Below, one piece after another: positions 34,766 to 43,079 of a stretch of DNA of 64,000 bases. The translations under genes were made by a program, and so were the position numbers. Source of the stretch: Methylobacterium oryzihabitans (GTDB lineage Bacteria; Pseudomonadota; Alphaproteobacteria; Rhizobiales; Beijerinckiaceae); NCBI RefSeq assembly GCF_004004555.2, contig NZ_SACP01000004.1, forward strand, positions 124,001-188,000, in the 5' to 3' direction. Numbering within the stretch: the stretch's first letter is position 1; each line of letters starts with the position of its first letter. Below the pieces are notes generated by a model. That model was not told the origin of the DNA and searched no databases. It worked only from the letters and a program-made list of their open reading frames with translations.

Positions 34766-35248
34766 TCAGGCCTCGGCCCGGGCCTTGCCGCGGCGCGCCG
34801 GCTTGGCGGGCTCGGGGGCGGGCGCAGGAGCCACCGCCCGGTTGCGGCGGATCTGCCCGAGGCCGAGGCTCTTGGCGAGCTCGGAGCGCTGGGCGGCGTA
34901 ACTCGCCGCGACCATCGGGTAGTCGTGCGGCAGGCCCCACTTCTGGCGGTACTGGTCGGGGGTGAGGCCGCGACCGGCGAGGTGGCGCTTGAGCGACTTG
35001 TACGGCTTGCCGTCCTCGAGGCTGATGATGTGGTCCGGCGTCACCGTCCTGCGGATCGGGACCGGCGGCGTCGGCTTCTCGGGCTCGGGAGCCGGAGGGG
35101 ACGCAAGCTTCTCCAGCGAGCCGTGGACCGAAGCGATCAGGGCTCCGAGATCGCCGATCGGGATGGAATTCCTCGACACGTAGGCTGCCACGATCCCCGC
35201 GGACAGATCGATCAAACCCGCATTCGTGCCGTCGTCGGAGGTGCTCAT
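34766..35248 (-). CDS. MucR/Ros-family transcriptional regulator with degenerate zinc finger
   Basis: A 160-residue regulator. The family core is clear: TVTPDHIISLEDGKPYKSLK, RHLAGRGLTPDQYRQKWGLP, YPMVAASYAAQRSELAKSLG. In Ros the zinc ligands are Cys-x2-Cys and His-x4-His (CLEC ... KRHLMTHH). Here the first Cys is Ser, the second is Asp, and the second His is lost (RHLAGRG), so zinc should not bind in the usual way. Some Mesorhizobium MucR relatives lacking zinc still fold and bind AT-rich DNA, so function is possible. The N-terminal part (about 1-45) should mediate oligomerisation, and the C-terminal tail is Ala/Pro/Lys-rich. The ATG at 35248 was chosen. Confidence 0.92.
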   Translation of the reverse strand: MSTSDDGTNAGLIDLSAGIVAAYVSRNSIPIGDLGALIASVHGSLEKLASPPAPEPEKPTPPVPIRRTVTPDHIISLEDGKPYKSLKRHLAGRGLTPDQYRQKWGLPHDYPMVAASYAAQRSELAKSLGLGQIRRNRAVAPAPAPEPAKPARRGKARAEA

Positions 35249-35477
35249 CGTCCCGCCCTGCTGCAAAACTGTTTTGCATGCTGAGGGAAAGCCCGAATAT
35301 GTCAATATTGTTTCAAGTCTTCCGTAGACCCGCCGTGTCAAAATGGTTGCGCCGAGGCAACACCACTGCCACTTACAGGTTGTCGATCAGACATCGTGGT
35401 TGCAATGCCGGCGCGCGACGGCGGCTGCGATGCCCGGCGGCCGGGGAGCGCCCGCCGGGTCGGCTCCGGACCGGGGA

Positions 35478-36056
35478 TCAGGGCCTGGGCGCGTCGCGTG
35501 CCGCGGCGGGCGGCTTCGCCGGCGCCGCCGGGGCGGTCTTCGGGGCCCATTCCGGGTCGGCCGACGGCCCACCGGGGCCGTTGGTCGGGCCGGTGAGCTG
35601 GCCGGGCAGGACGTCGGTCACCCGGGTCCAGGTCTGCGAGCCGCACAGGAAGCCGAGCAGGCAGCCGCGCACGTTGAGCGCGTTCGGCTCCTCGATCCAG
35701 ATCGACACGTCGTAGTTCTTGCCGTCCTCCGAGTTGTAGATCTGGCCCTCGTGACGGTCCTCGGCATTGGGCCTGAGCCCCATGATGAGCTGATGGCCGA
35801 GGGAGGGCCGCGTGCGCTTCTTGGGGTCGGTGTTGCGGAAGTCGACCCGCGGCTGGCCCTTGTCGTCGTTGGGGGTCTTCAGCCAGACCACGTAGCCGCA
35901 GACGCGGTCGGCCCGGCCGGGGCACTTCTCGATGCGGATCCGGGCGCGGCCGTCCTCGGTGAGCCAGACGCCGCCCGGGTCGCGGGGCGCGGCCTGCGCG
36001 GCCACCGGCAGGAGCGAGCCGAATGCGGCGAGGCCTGCGGCCAGGAATCTGTTCAT
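35478..36056 (-). CDS. exported DUF2147 domain protein
   Basis: Encodes 192 residues. A signal peptide (residues 1-23, ending AAQA-AP) is followed by a DUF2147 domain: PGGVWLTEDGRARIRIEKCP opens it, then CGYVVWLK, LIMGLRPN, GQIYNSEDGKNYDVSIWIEE and LNVRGCLLGFLCGSQTWTRV. DUF2147 proteins are small periplasmic beta-rich, lipocalin-like proteins without a proven role. The last 45 residues are a Pro/Ala-rich tail, probably disordered. The four Cys (about 45, 53, 132, 138) could make disulfides. Confidence 0.88.
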   Translation of the reverse strand: MNRFLAAGLAAFGSLLPVAAQAAPRDPGGVWLTEDGRARIRIEKCPGRADRVCGYVVWLKTPNDDKGQPRVDFRNTDPKKRTRPSLGHQLIMGLRPNAEDRHEGQIYNSEDGKNYDVSIWIEEPNALNVRGCLLGFLCGSQTWTRVTDVLPGQLTGPTNGPGGPSADPEWAPKTAPAAPAKPPAAARDAPRP

Positions 36057-36290
36057 CAACTCTCCCTCCGGTGACGGGGTCCCGTCTCGAACCTCCGGCG
36101 CCCGCTGATGCCGCATCCGGGCGCGCGACGCCAGACGAACCGGCCGGGCCGCGGGGACACGCTGCCTCATGGCGGGATGTCACATGGTGGATCCTCCCAC
36201 CGGCGAGCTAGAGCGCATCCGCCGGAGCGGCAACCGGGTCGCCCGGTCCCGGATCGCGGTCGCGGATCGACGAAGCGCAGGGCAGGTCGG

Positions 36291-36494
36291 ATGATGTCGG
36301 CGGAGATCCTGGTGATGACCTCCGGCGTGCTCGGCGCGGTGGTCATCCTGATGGCGGCTCGCCCGGCCGCTTGGCGACCGGCTCCCTGGCGACCGGCTCC
36401 CTGGCGACCGGCTCCCTGGCGACCGGCTCCCTGGCGGCCCGGCCGTCCGGGCCCCGCGCGGGCGCTCCTGCCCCGCTCCCGGCCCTGGTCCTGA
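36291..36494 (+). CDS. hypothetical small membrane-anchored protein with APWRP repeats (doubtful)
   Basis: A 67-residue frame from an ATG at 36291. A hydrophobic segment (EILVMTSGVLGAVVILMAA) is followed by four APWRP units encoded by the 15-bp tandem repeat. The opposite strand is also open and would read REPVA repeats. No homologous family is known to me, and the frame could be chance. A GGCAGG motif 6 bases upstream is weak support. Confidence 0.3.
   Translation: MMSAEILVMTSGVLGAVVILMAARPAAWRPAPWRPAPWRPAPWRPAPWRPGRPGPARALLPRSRPWS
36372..36440. repeat. 15-bp tandem repeat, 4.6 copies
   Basis: TGGCGACCGGCTCCC occurs four times without change (36372-36431), then a partial, diverged unit. 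The unit length keeps any reading frame open in multiples of five codons. Confidence 0.9.
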
Positions 36495-36713
36495 CGCCGA
36501 CCGGGCCGCGCGATCGTCCGCGCAAATCGTCCGGTCAGGTGCGGTGAGGCACCGCGGACCCGTCCGACATCTGCTAGGGTCGCGACTCGCGTCGGTCGCG
36601 TGAAGCTCTCGTCATCGTATCCGTGCACCAGGACGGCGTTCGTGGATTGACGTGATGGGCGCGCTGCCGCGCGCCGCGCCGTCCCATTCGCGCCCCTGGA
36701 GGTCATCGACACC

Positions 36714-38543
36714 GTGCCGCACGCTTCCGAGCTGATCGCCATCATCGCCCTGGGCCTCGTCTTCGCGTTCATCGGCGGGATGCTGGCGCAACGCCTGCGG
36801 CTGCCGCCGCTCGTCGGCTACCTCGTCGCCGGCATCGCGGTCGGTCCCTACACGCCCGGATTCGTCGGCAACGGTGAATTGGCCTCGCAGCTCGCGGAGG
36901 TCGGCGTGATCCTGCTGATGTTCGGCGTCGGCCTGCATTTCTCCATCGGCGACCTGATGGCGGTGCGCAGCATCGCCCTGCCGGGGGCGGTGGTGCAGAT
37001 CGTCGTCGCGACGCTGATGGGCGTCGGCCTCAGCTTCGCCTGGGGCTGGGGCCTCGGGGCCGGCCTGGTCTTCGGCCTCGCCCTCTCGGTCGCCTCGACG
37101 GTGGTGCTGCTGCGGGCGCTCGAGGAGCGCGGCCTGCTCGATTCCGACAAGGGCCGCATCGCCGTCGGCTGGCTCATCGTCGAGGATCTGGCGATGGTGC
37201 TGACGCTCGTGCTGCTGCCGGCCCTGGCCGGGCCGCTCGGCGGCGAGAGCGCCGGGCTCGCCCATGCCGCCGGCGGCGGCTCGCTCTGGCTCACCCTTGG
37301 GCTCACCGTCGCCAAGGTCGCGGCCTTCGCCGCCCTGATGCTGATCGGCGGGCGCCGGGTGGTGCCGTGGCTCCTCGACCAGGCCGCCCGGACCGGCTCG
37401 CGCGAGCTGTTCACCCTCGCGGTGCTCGCCCTCGCCCTCGGCATCGCCTACGGCTCGGCCGAGCTGTTCGGAGTCTCGTTCGCGCTCGGTGCCTTCTTCG
37501 CCGGGATGGTGCTGGCCGAATCCGACCTCAGCCATCAGGCCGCGGCGGATTCGCTGCCGCTCCAGGACGCCTTCGCGGTCCTGTTCTTCGTCTCGGTCGG
37601 CATGCTGTTCGATCCCGGCATCCTGGTCCGGGCGCCCCTCTCGGTCCTGGCGGTCCTCGGCGTCATCCTGGTCGGCAAGTCGATCGCCGCGGTCGCGATC
37701 GTGCTGGCCTTCCGGCACCCGCTCGGGACGGCGCTCACCATCGCGGCGAGCCTCGCCCAGATCGGCGAGTTCTCGTTCATCCTGGTCGGGCTCGGCATCG
37801 GCCTCAAGCTGCTGCCCGAGCAGGGCCGCGACCTCATCCTCGCCGGCTCGCTGCTGTCGATCACCCTGAACCCGCTGTTCTTCGCCGGCGTCGAGCGGCT
37901 GATCGGCGCCATGGCGCGGCGTCCCTCCCTCGCCGCCCGCTTCGAGCGGCGCGGCGCCGGCGCCGTCCCGATCCTGGCCGAGGGCGCGTCCCGGCCTCGC
38001 GGTCACGCGGTGGTCGTCGGCTACGGCCGGGTCGGCAGCAGCATCGGCAAGGCGCTCGAAGCCTGGGACCTGCCCTTCGTGGTGGTCGAGCGCGACCGTC
38101 GCCGGGTCGAGGAGCTGCGCGCGGCCGGGCTCACCGCGGTGTTCGGCGATGCCGGCGCCCCCGGCATCCTCGACGCGGCCGGCATCGCGGCGGCGCGGCT
38201 CCTCGTGGTGGCGAGCCCGGACGCGCATCAGGCCCGCCGCCTCATCGCCATCGCCCGGGAGGCCAATTCCGGCATCGACACGGTGATCCGCACCCACAGC
38301 GACCTCGAGCGCCGGCACCTGGAGCAGGACGGCGTCGGGCTGGTGCTGATGGCCGAGCGGGAGCTCGGCTTCGGGATGGCGCTCTACGCCCTGCGCAGCC
38401 TGGGCCTCAGCGAGGGCGAGGCGCGGCTGTTCATCGACACCACCCGGGCCGAGAGCCGGACGGCGCCGGTCGAGGAGGCCGAGCCGGAGCAGGGCGCCCC
38501 GGAGCTGCGCCCCCACCGCGAGGAAGTGCCGTCGCAGACCTGA
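36714..38543 (+). CDS. ybaL: CPA2-type cation:proton antiporter with RCK/TrkA-N domain (YbaL/KefB type)
   Basis: A 609-residue inner-membrane antiporter starting at GTG. About 12-13 hydrophobic segments fill residues 5-400; RLPPLVGYLVAGIAVGP and FGVSFALGAFFAGMVLAES are typical of the Na+/H+ exchanger domain. A cytoplasmic Rossmann domain follows from about 430 (GHAVVVGYGRVGSSIGKAL), binding NAD(H) or a related regulator. It probably exports K+ in exchange for H+, as in KefB/KefC/YbaL. No kefF/kefG ancillary gene is nearby, and the domain order fits YbaL best. Confidence 0.92.
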   Translation: MPHASELIAIIALGLVFAFIGGMLAQRLRLPPLVGYLVAGIAVGPYTPGFVGNGELASQLAEVGVILLMFGVGLHFSIGDLMAVRSIALPGAVVQIVVATLMGVGLSFAWGWGLGAGLVFGLALSVASTVVLLRALEERGLLDSDKGRIAVGWLIVEDLAMVLTLVLLPALAGPLGGESAGLAHAAGGGSLWLTLGLTVAKVAAFAALMLIGGRRVVPWLLDQAARTGSRELFTLAVLALALGIAYGSAELFGVSFALGAFFAGMVLAESDLSHQAAADSLPLQDAFAVLFFVSVGMLFDPGILVRAPLSVLAVLGVILVGKSIAAVAIVLAFRHPLGTALTIAASLAQIGEFSFILVGLGIGLKLLPEQGRDLILAGSLLSITLNPLFFAGVERLIGAMARRPSLAARFERRGAGAVPILAEGASRPRGHAVVVGYGRVGSSIGKALEAWDLPFVVVERDRRRVEELRAAGLTAVFGDAGAPGILDAAGIAAARLLVVASPDAHQARRLIAIAREANSGIDTVIRTHSDLERRHLEQDGVGLVLMAERELGFGMALYALRSLGLSEGEARLFIDTTRAESRTAPVEEAEPEQGAPELRPHREEVPSQT

Positions 38544-38644
38544 GACGAGGAGGGCCGGATGACGGAACCGCAATGGTGCGGACAGGAATCCGTCACCGCG
38601 GCCGCGCCATCATCGTCCCCGCTGATTCTGCGGAGGCGAGACCG

Positions 38645-38878
38645 ATGTCACCGATGGAGCGTCCAGCCGAACTCGTGATCTGGCGCGGCGGGAGCGGTCC
38701 CGCCCCGGCCGGAGCCCGGATCTACCCGACGCTGCGCGAGGCGCTCGCGGCGGCCCGCGACCTGACCGCCGACCCCGACGCCCTGCCGTGGATCGTCACC
38801 GAGGACGGCGACATCCTCAGCCCGCACTGGATCGACCGCAACCGGCCTCCCGGCCGCCGGCCGTGCCGCCCGGTGTGA
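38645..38878 (+). CDS. small conserved-looking hypothetical protein
   Basis: Encodes 77 residues from an ATG at 38645 with GGAGG 8 bases upstream. The sequence (LVIWRGGSGPAPAGARIYPT, LREALAAARDLTADPDALPW, IVTEDGDILSPHWID) has codon use like its neighbours and looks like a small folded alpha/beta domain. No family is known to me. It follows the antiporter by 101 bases. Confidence 0.62.
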   Translation: MSPMERPAELVIWRGGSGPAPAGARIYPTLREALAAARDLTADPDALPWIVTEDGDILSPHWIDRNRPPGRRPCRPV

Positions 38879-38929
38879 CGCGCTGTTGATTTCGCTTTCC
38901 GTCGGAGGCGCCAAATCCTACACTTCGGC

Positions 38930-39136
38930 ATGCCCGAGCCGCGCCAGTCACCCACCTTCCGGACCGGACGAACCGCGAAGGTCGTCTATGGCTATCGGAT
39001 CGCCAGGACGCGGCCGCCCCGCCCGGGCAACGACAACCGGCGGCTGCGCCGGGCGCCGATCCCGTTCGTCGTCGTGATGTGGCTCGGCCTGCTCGCGGCC
39101 ATCGCGACCCTGCTCTGGCAGGCCAGCCATCCCTGA
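38930..39136 (+). CDS. small single-span membrane protein
   Basis: Encodes 68 residues: a basic N-terminal part (RTGRTAKVVYGYRIARTRPP, RPGNDNRRLRRAP) and one C-terminal membrane helix (IPFVVVMWLGLLAAIATLLW) ending in ASHP. Many positive charges before the helix predict an N-in topology. No family recognised. Confidence 0.58.
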   Translation: MPEPRQSPTFRTGRTAKVVYGYRIARTRPPRPGNDNRRLRRAPIPFVVVMWLGLLAAIATLLWQASHP

Positions 39137-39216
39137 CCCGCCGACCCGCGGAACCTTCCCGGCCCGATCGCGCGTTGTCGATGCAATCATCATCCACGCG
39201 ATCAGGAGGAGCGGCG

Positions 39217-39306
39217 ATGTTTCGAGGTCTGATCTTCAAGCTGGCGCATTCGCTCGCATCGAGGACGAGCCGCGACGGCGCGTGGTCGATCCACGCGAAA
39301 CCGTAG
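39217..39306 (+). CDS. possible 29-residue micro-protein
   Basis: A 29-residue frame (MFRGLIFKLAHSLASRTSRD then GAWSIHAKP) preceded by an unusually good Shine-Dalgarno, AGGAGGAG, about 6 bases before the ATG. It is amphipathic at the N-terminus. The strong ribosome site is the main reason to list it; there is no other support. Confidence 0.4.
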   Translation: MFRGLIFKLAHSLASRTSRDGAWSIHAKP

Positions 39307-39349
39307 TCGGCGGGCGAGCCGCCGCGGACCGGCACCCGGGAGGACCCTC

Positions 39350-39664
39350 GTGGAACCGATGAAGCCCATGGAACCGATGAAACCCATGGAGCCGATGAAG
39401 CCCATGGAACCGATGGAGTCGGCCCCGGCATGGTGGCCGGAGGATCTCGGCTCACCGTCGTCGAGCGGCTCCCAGAACGGGCTACGCTATGCGTTCTTCC
39501 CGGAGAAGCGACGGCTTCTCGTCGAACGGAACGGGCGCCGCGAGAGCTACGACAGCGCCGATCACCGCATCACCGGGATCGCGCAGGACGGAAACGGCGC
39601 GGAGCCGCGCTTCGCCGGGCCGGACGGCCCCGTCGCGCTGTCGTCCCTGTCGCGGATCGACTGA
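39350..39664 (+). CDS. hypothetical protein with N-terminal MEPMKP repeats
   Basis: Encodes 104 residues from a GTG start with GGGAGGA about 5 bases upstream. The N-terminus is three 18-bp tandem repeats encoding EPMKPM. The remainder (QNGLRYAFFPEKRRLLVER, DSADHRITGIAQDGNGAEPR, LSSLSRID) looks like a small beta-rich domain. A strong bidirectional terminator follows. No family known to me. Confidence 0.62.
   Translation: MEPMKPMEPMKPMEPMKPMEPMESAPAWWPEDLGSPSSSGSQNGLRYAFFPEKRRLLVERNGRRESYDSADHRITGIAQDGNGAEPRFAGPDGPVALSSLSRID
39353..39415. repeat. 18-bp tandem repeat, 3.5 copies, in frame
   Basis: GAACCGATGAAGCCCATG and close variants repeat from 39353, adding six residues per unit to the start of the encoded protein. 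A GTG start precedes the array, but each unit also carries two ATG codons. Confidence 0.9.
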
Positions 39665-39695
39665 GCGACGGGGCCGCGCCGGTCCGGTCGCGAAA

Positions 39696-39726
39696 AACCC
39701 GGCCGACGGGATGTCGGCCGGGTTTG
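39696..39726. terminator. bidirectional terminator
   Basis: A 12-bp stem AACCCGGCCGAC / GTCGGCCGGGTT with a GGGAT loop. It is flanked by an A-run on one side and TTT on the other, between convergent genes. Confidence 0.78.
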
Positions 39727-39767
39727 AACATGAAGAAAATCAGGCGCCGCGCGGGCGTCGAGACGGT

Positions 39768-39799
39768 TTTCGGAACGGATCGTCCGAAAGTCGTATCAG
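39768..39799. repeat. REP-like palindrome
   Basis: ACGGTTTTCGGA pairs imperfectly with TCCGAAAGTCGT around ACGGATCG. The core matches the palindromes at 18.46 and 20.70 kb. It lies against the stop of the next minus-strand gene. Confidence 0.6.
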
Positions 39800-40029
39800 T
39801 GGGCGCGGTAACGGTGATGACGGGTCTTCGGCGCGTAGGCGCGGTGACGCTTCATCGGGCGCACGGCCATCGGCGCGGGGGTCGGCTCGCCCATCCGGCG
39901 CTCCATGCCGCCGAGCGGACCACCCGCCTGCGAGCCGGAACGGTTGTAGGGCGAGCCGCCCTGGGCGAAGGCCGGGGCGGCCAGCACGGTCACGGCGGTG
40001 GCCAGGAGAGCAGCGCTGAGCAGTTTCAT
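39796..40029 (-). CDS. small exported basic protein
   Basis: Encodes 77 residues: a signal peptide (MKLLSAALLATAVTVLAAPA, cut near AFA-QG), then a glycine/methionine-rich middle, and a His/Arg-rich end (KRHRAYAPKTRHHRYRAH). The basic mature peptide would be about 55 residues in the periplasm. Similar small secreted His/Arg-rich proteins are common in Methylobacterium; function unknown. Confidence 0.65.
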   Translation of the reverse strand: MKLLSAALLATAVTVLAAPAFAQGGSPYNRSGSQAGGPLGGMERRMGEPTPAPMAVRPMKRHRAYAPKTRHHRYRAH

Positions 40030-40163
40030 GGGTCGTCCCTCTTTCGCTCTGGTCGGGCCCGGGGCGGGCCGTTCCTAGAAGACGCGGAGACGCGCGGAAG
40101 GTTTCGTGGAACCGCAGCCGTTGCGTGTGGAAAAGCACGCAGCAGTCGAGTGCGCCGGTCGCT

Positions 40164-40484
40164 CTACGGCCGGCGGGCCGGCTTGACGGTCCCGATCGGC
40201 GCGCTGCTGAGCAGCGCCGCGAGTCGCTCGGAATCGAGACCGGTCTCCGGCTTCGCCTCGGCCTTGGCCCGGGCGGGCTTGGCCGCCGGCTTCGCCGGCA
40301 CGGCCGCCACCGGCGCGATCGCCCCCGTGGCGGCCGGTTCGTCGACCGCGACGGCGGCCACGGGCGCCTGTCGCGCCTGAGCCGGGTCGGGCGCGTAGTC
40401 GAGCCGGGCCGCCGAGACGGTGCAGACGGCGACGAGGCCGAACGACGAAAGGGCGCCGATGGCAAGGTTGAGACGAAGGGACAC
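40164..40484 (-). CDS. hypothetical Ala/Pro-rich envelope protein
   Basis: Encodes 106 residues from a GTG at 40484; a TTG at 40505 is an alternative. A single hydrophobic N-terminal segment (LNLAIGALSSFGLVAVCTVS) acts as signal or anchor. A low-complexity Ala/Pro/Lys stretch (VAAVPAKPAAKPARAKAEAK) follows, then a short conserved-looking end (LDSERLAALLSSAPIGTVKP). No family is known to me. It is divergent from the glycosyltransferase. Confidence 0.58.
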   Translation of the reverse strand: MSLRLNLAIGALSSFGLVAVCTVSAARLDYAPDPAQARQAPVAAVAVDEPAATGAIAPVAAVPAKPAAKPARAKAEAKPETGLDSERLAALLSSAPIGTVKPARRP

Positions 40485-40705
40485 GCCGATACCCCGGGAT
40501 GACAACCGTTCGTCAGGCTTAACCGAAAGATCTTAATGATCCGGGCGCGCCGACGCACGCCGGTCCATGGGACCAGCGGGTCGGGACTGGCCGCCGTCTC
40601 AGGCACTTGGCAGGGAGCCCCGGCGGAGCCGCCCCCTCGTCTTAAGGCGACATTAACCCTGATCCGAGATTGTCGCGCCGTATCCCATCGGAGCGGATCG
40701 CCGCG

Positions 40706-41593
40706 ATGCTCACCACCTCCCTCGTCATCGCGTCGCGCAACCGCGCCGACCGCCTGCGCCAGTTCCTGGCCCGGCTCCCCGTCGCCTCGCTGCTCGCGCA
40801 CGGCACCGACATCGCCCTGGTCGACGGCGCCTCCTCCGACGACACCGCCGCGGTGATGCGCGACTTCGCCGCCGCCGCCCCGTTTCCGGTCGCCTACGTG
40901 ACCGCCAACCAGCCCGGCCTCGCCCATGCCCAGAGGCTCGGCGTCGAACTGGCCCGCGGCGAATTGCTGATCTTCACCGACGACGACTGCGTCCTCGACC
41001 CGACCTACCTGTCCGAGCTGATCGACCGCTTCGACCCGAACCAGTTCCAGTACGGCACCGGCGAGATCCTGCCCGCCGATCCCGACGCCGATCCCCGGAT
41101 CGCCAACACCCAATGGTGGACCTACGACGACCTGACCCTGATTCCGGCCAACACCGTCGTCGAGCCGGGCTGGATCCAGAACGCCAACATGTTCTTCCTG
41201 CGCGAGGTGCTGAAGGCGGTGGGCGGCCCGGTCCAGGTCGGGAGCGAGGCCAATAGCAGCCTGCTGACGCCGCAGCTCGCCTCGCAGCGCGGCTATGTCG
41301 GGGCGATCATGCCCGGCCCGAAGGTCTACCACGACCACGGCCGCCGCCGGGACAGCGCCGAGGCGGAGGCGACGGTCGATCGCTACGCCCGCTCCCGCGG
41401 CAGCTATTTCGGCCGCCTCCTGGCCGACCGCCAGCTCAATCCGTTCGTGCTCTGGCACCGCAACCTGCGGCTCTCCCTCCCCTGGCCCGACCTGCGCCGC
41501 CTGTCGATGGAACTGCGCGCCGCCGCCGACGAGATCGACCGGCAGTTGGACGAGCGCGGGACGGCCGCCGGGGCCCGGCGCAACGCCGGCTGA
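40706..41593 (+). CDS. family 2 glycosyltransferase
   Basis: A 295-residue GT-A fold transferase. SLVIASRNRADRLRQFL opens the domain, ALVDGASSDDT is the nucleotide-sugar-binding block, and FTDDDCVLDP carries the metal-binding acidic motif. A hydrophobic C-terminal anchor is not evident, so it is probably soluble or peripheral. The donor and acceptor are unknown; use in surface polysaccharide or glycolipid synthesis is the usual guess. The ATG at 40706 is preferred to a TTG at 40670. Confidence 0.88.
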   Translation: MLTTSLVIASRNRADRLRQFLARLPVASLLAHGTDIALVDGASSDDTAAVMRDFAAAAPFPVAYVTANQPGLAHAQRLGVELARGELLIFTDDDCVLDPTYLSELIDRFDPNQFQYGTGEILPADPDADPRIANTQWWTYDDLTLIPANTVVEPGWIQNANMFFLREVLKAVGGPVQVGSEANSSLLTPQLASQRGYVGAIMPGPKVYHDHGRRRDSAEAEATVDRYARSRGSYFGRLLADRQLNPFVLWHRNLRLSLPWPDLRRLSMELRAAADEIDRQLDERGTAAGARRNAG

Positions 41594-41596
41594 GCC

Positions 41597-42847
41597 TCAC
41601 CACAGCAGGGCGTGGGGGTAGACCGCGACCGGATCGCCCTCGCGGACGGCGCTCGCCGCCTCCGGCAGGTCGGCGAGGCCGTCGCTGCCGGCGAGCGCCG
41701 CGAGGGCGCCGCTCCCGGAGGACGGCCCGAGAACGGCCTCGACGGCGCCGTCGCCGGCCCGGCGCAGGCCGACCCGCAGGTATTCCCGCCGCCCGGCGCG
41801 CTTGTCGTGGCAGAACGCCGCCCGGACCATCTGGGGCGGCGGCGGACGGTAGTCCTCGCCGGCGAGCCGCGCGAGCAGCGGCCGCACCACGACGAGCAGC
41901 GTGACGTAGGCCGCGACGGGATTGCCGGGCAGCCCGACGAAGGCGGCCTCGCCGATCCCTCCGACCGCCAGCGGCCGCCCCGGCTTGATCGCGACCCGCC
42001 ACAGCGTCAGCCGGCCGGTCGCCGCGACCGCCGCCTTGACGTGGTCCTCCTCCCCCACCGAGACGCCGCCGGAGGTGAGCACCACGTCATGGTCTCGCGC
42101 GGCCGCCCGCAGGCGCCCGGGCAGCGCGGCCGGGTCGTCGCGCAGGATGCCGAGGTCGCTCACCGCGGCGCCGAGCCGGCGCAGCAGCGCGGCGAGGAGC
42201 ACGCGGTTCGAATCCGCGATGGCGCCCGGGCCGAGCGGCGTGCCGGGCTCCCTGAGCTCGTCGCCGGTCGAGAACAGCGCGACGCGCAGGCGCCGGCGCA
42301 CGACGAGGCTGCCATGCCCCGCCGCGGCGGCCAGCGCCAGATCCGCGGGACCGAGGCGCCGTCCGGCCGGGATCACCACCGCCCCCGCCGGCAGATCCTC
42401 GCCGGCACGCCGCCGGTTGGCACCCGGCACGAGGCCCGGCGGCACCGTGACGAATCCGTCGCCGGGACGCGCATCCTCCTGCATCACCACCGCGTCGGCG
42501 CCGGCGGGAATCGGCGCGCCGGTGAAGATGCGGCAGGCGGTTCCCGGCGCCAGCACGGCCGGCGCGGTCCCCGCGGGAAGGCGGCCGGCGACCGGCAGCC
42601 GCGTCGGGCCGTCCGGCGCGAGATCGCGGGTGCGCAGCGCGTAGCCGTCGACGGCGGAATTGTCGAACGGCGGCAGGGCGTGGGCGGCGATCACGTCGGC
42701 CGCGGCGACGCGCCCGTCGCCCTGCGCGAGGGGCACGGTCTCGGGGCCGGCCACCACCGGCACCTGCCCGGCGATCAGCGCGGCCGCCGCCTCGACGGAG
42801 AGCACCGCGTCCGGGGCGGTGAAACAGTCGTCGGCGAGCCGCGTCAT
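41597..42847 (-). CDS. moeA: molybdopterin molybdenumtransferase
   Basis: A 416-residue enzyme that inserts molybdate into adenylylated molybdopterin. LPPFDNSAVDGYALR is the family signature. IFTGAPIPAGADAVVMQED, FSTGDELREPG, the TSGGVSVGEEDHVK block and GLPGNPVAAYVTL follow in order. All four MoeA domains are represented, and the length is normal. It stands next to the glycosyltransferase (stops 3 bases apart, convergent) rather than with other moa/mob genes, so its partner genes lie elsewhere. Confidence 0.96.
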   Translation of the reverse strand: MTRLADDCFTAPDAVLSVEAAAALIAGQVPVVAGPETVPLAQGDGRVAAADVIAAHALPPFDNSAVDGYALRTRDLAPDGPTRLPVAGRLPAGTAPAVLAPGTACRIFTGAPIPAGADAVVMQEDARPGDGFVTVPPGLVPGANRRRAGEDLPAGAVVIPAGRRLGPADLALAAAAGHGSLVVRRRLRVALFSTGDELREPGTPLGPGAIADSNRVLLAALLRRLGAAVSDLGILRDDPAALPGRLRAAARDHDVVLTSGGVSVGEEDHVKAAVAATGRLTLWRVAIKPGRPLAVGGIGEAAFVGLPGNPVAAYVTLLVVVRPLLARLAGEDYRPPPPQMVRAAFCHDKRAGRREYLRVGLRRAGDGAVEAVLGPSSGSGALAALAGSDGLADLPEAASAVREGDPVAVYPHALLW

Positions 42848-43079
42848 CAGCCCCGCCCCGGCGCGGACGGCCGCAGCCGCACGGCGCAGCCCCCGCGGAG
42901 CGCGGGCGGAGTGTCGAGGCGAGGCGGACGATCCTGCATGCGCGACCCGGAACGACGGCAGCCCGGCATGCGGCATCCCCGGGGCCGGATCAAGTGCGGC
43001 GATCCCCGATGTGCGGCGGAGCACCGGGGCCTCCCGCGAGACTGGCTAGGCTGCGGGGCAGTTCACAAGGAAGCACTCC

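Noticed and set aside
36612..38573. A 653-codon minus-strand frame opposite the antiporter
   Set aside because: The translation is charged low-complexity sequence without motifs, while the plus strand encodes a complete CPA2/RCK antiporter.
38573..38644. Longer N-terminal start for the 77-residue protein after the antiporter
   Set aside because: The upstream ATG lacks a ribosome site, and the added residues look like random Arg/Ala-rich sequence; the inner ATG has GGAGG.
39202..39405. Minus-strand frame starting with MGFIGS repeats
   Set aside because: It is the complement of the EPMKPM repeat array and the micro-gene; the plus-strand frames have better ribosome sites.
42848..43079. N-terminal extension of moeA to 43024
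   Set aside because: The extra residues are Arg/Ala/Pro-rich with no similarity to MoeA; the start at 42847 matches the family length.
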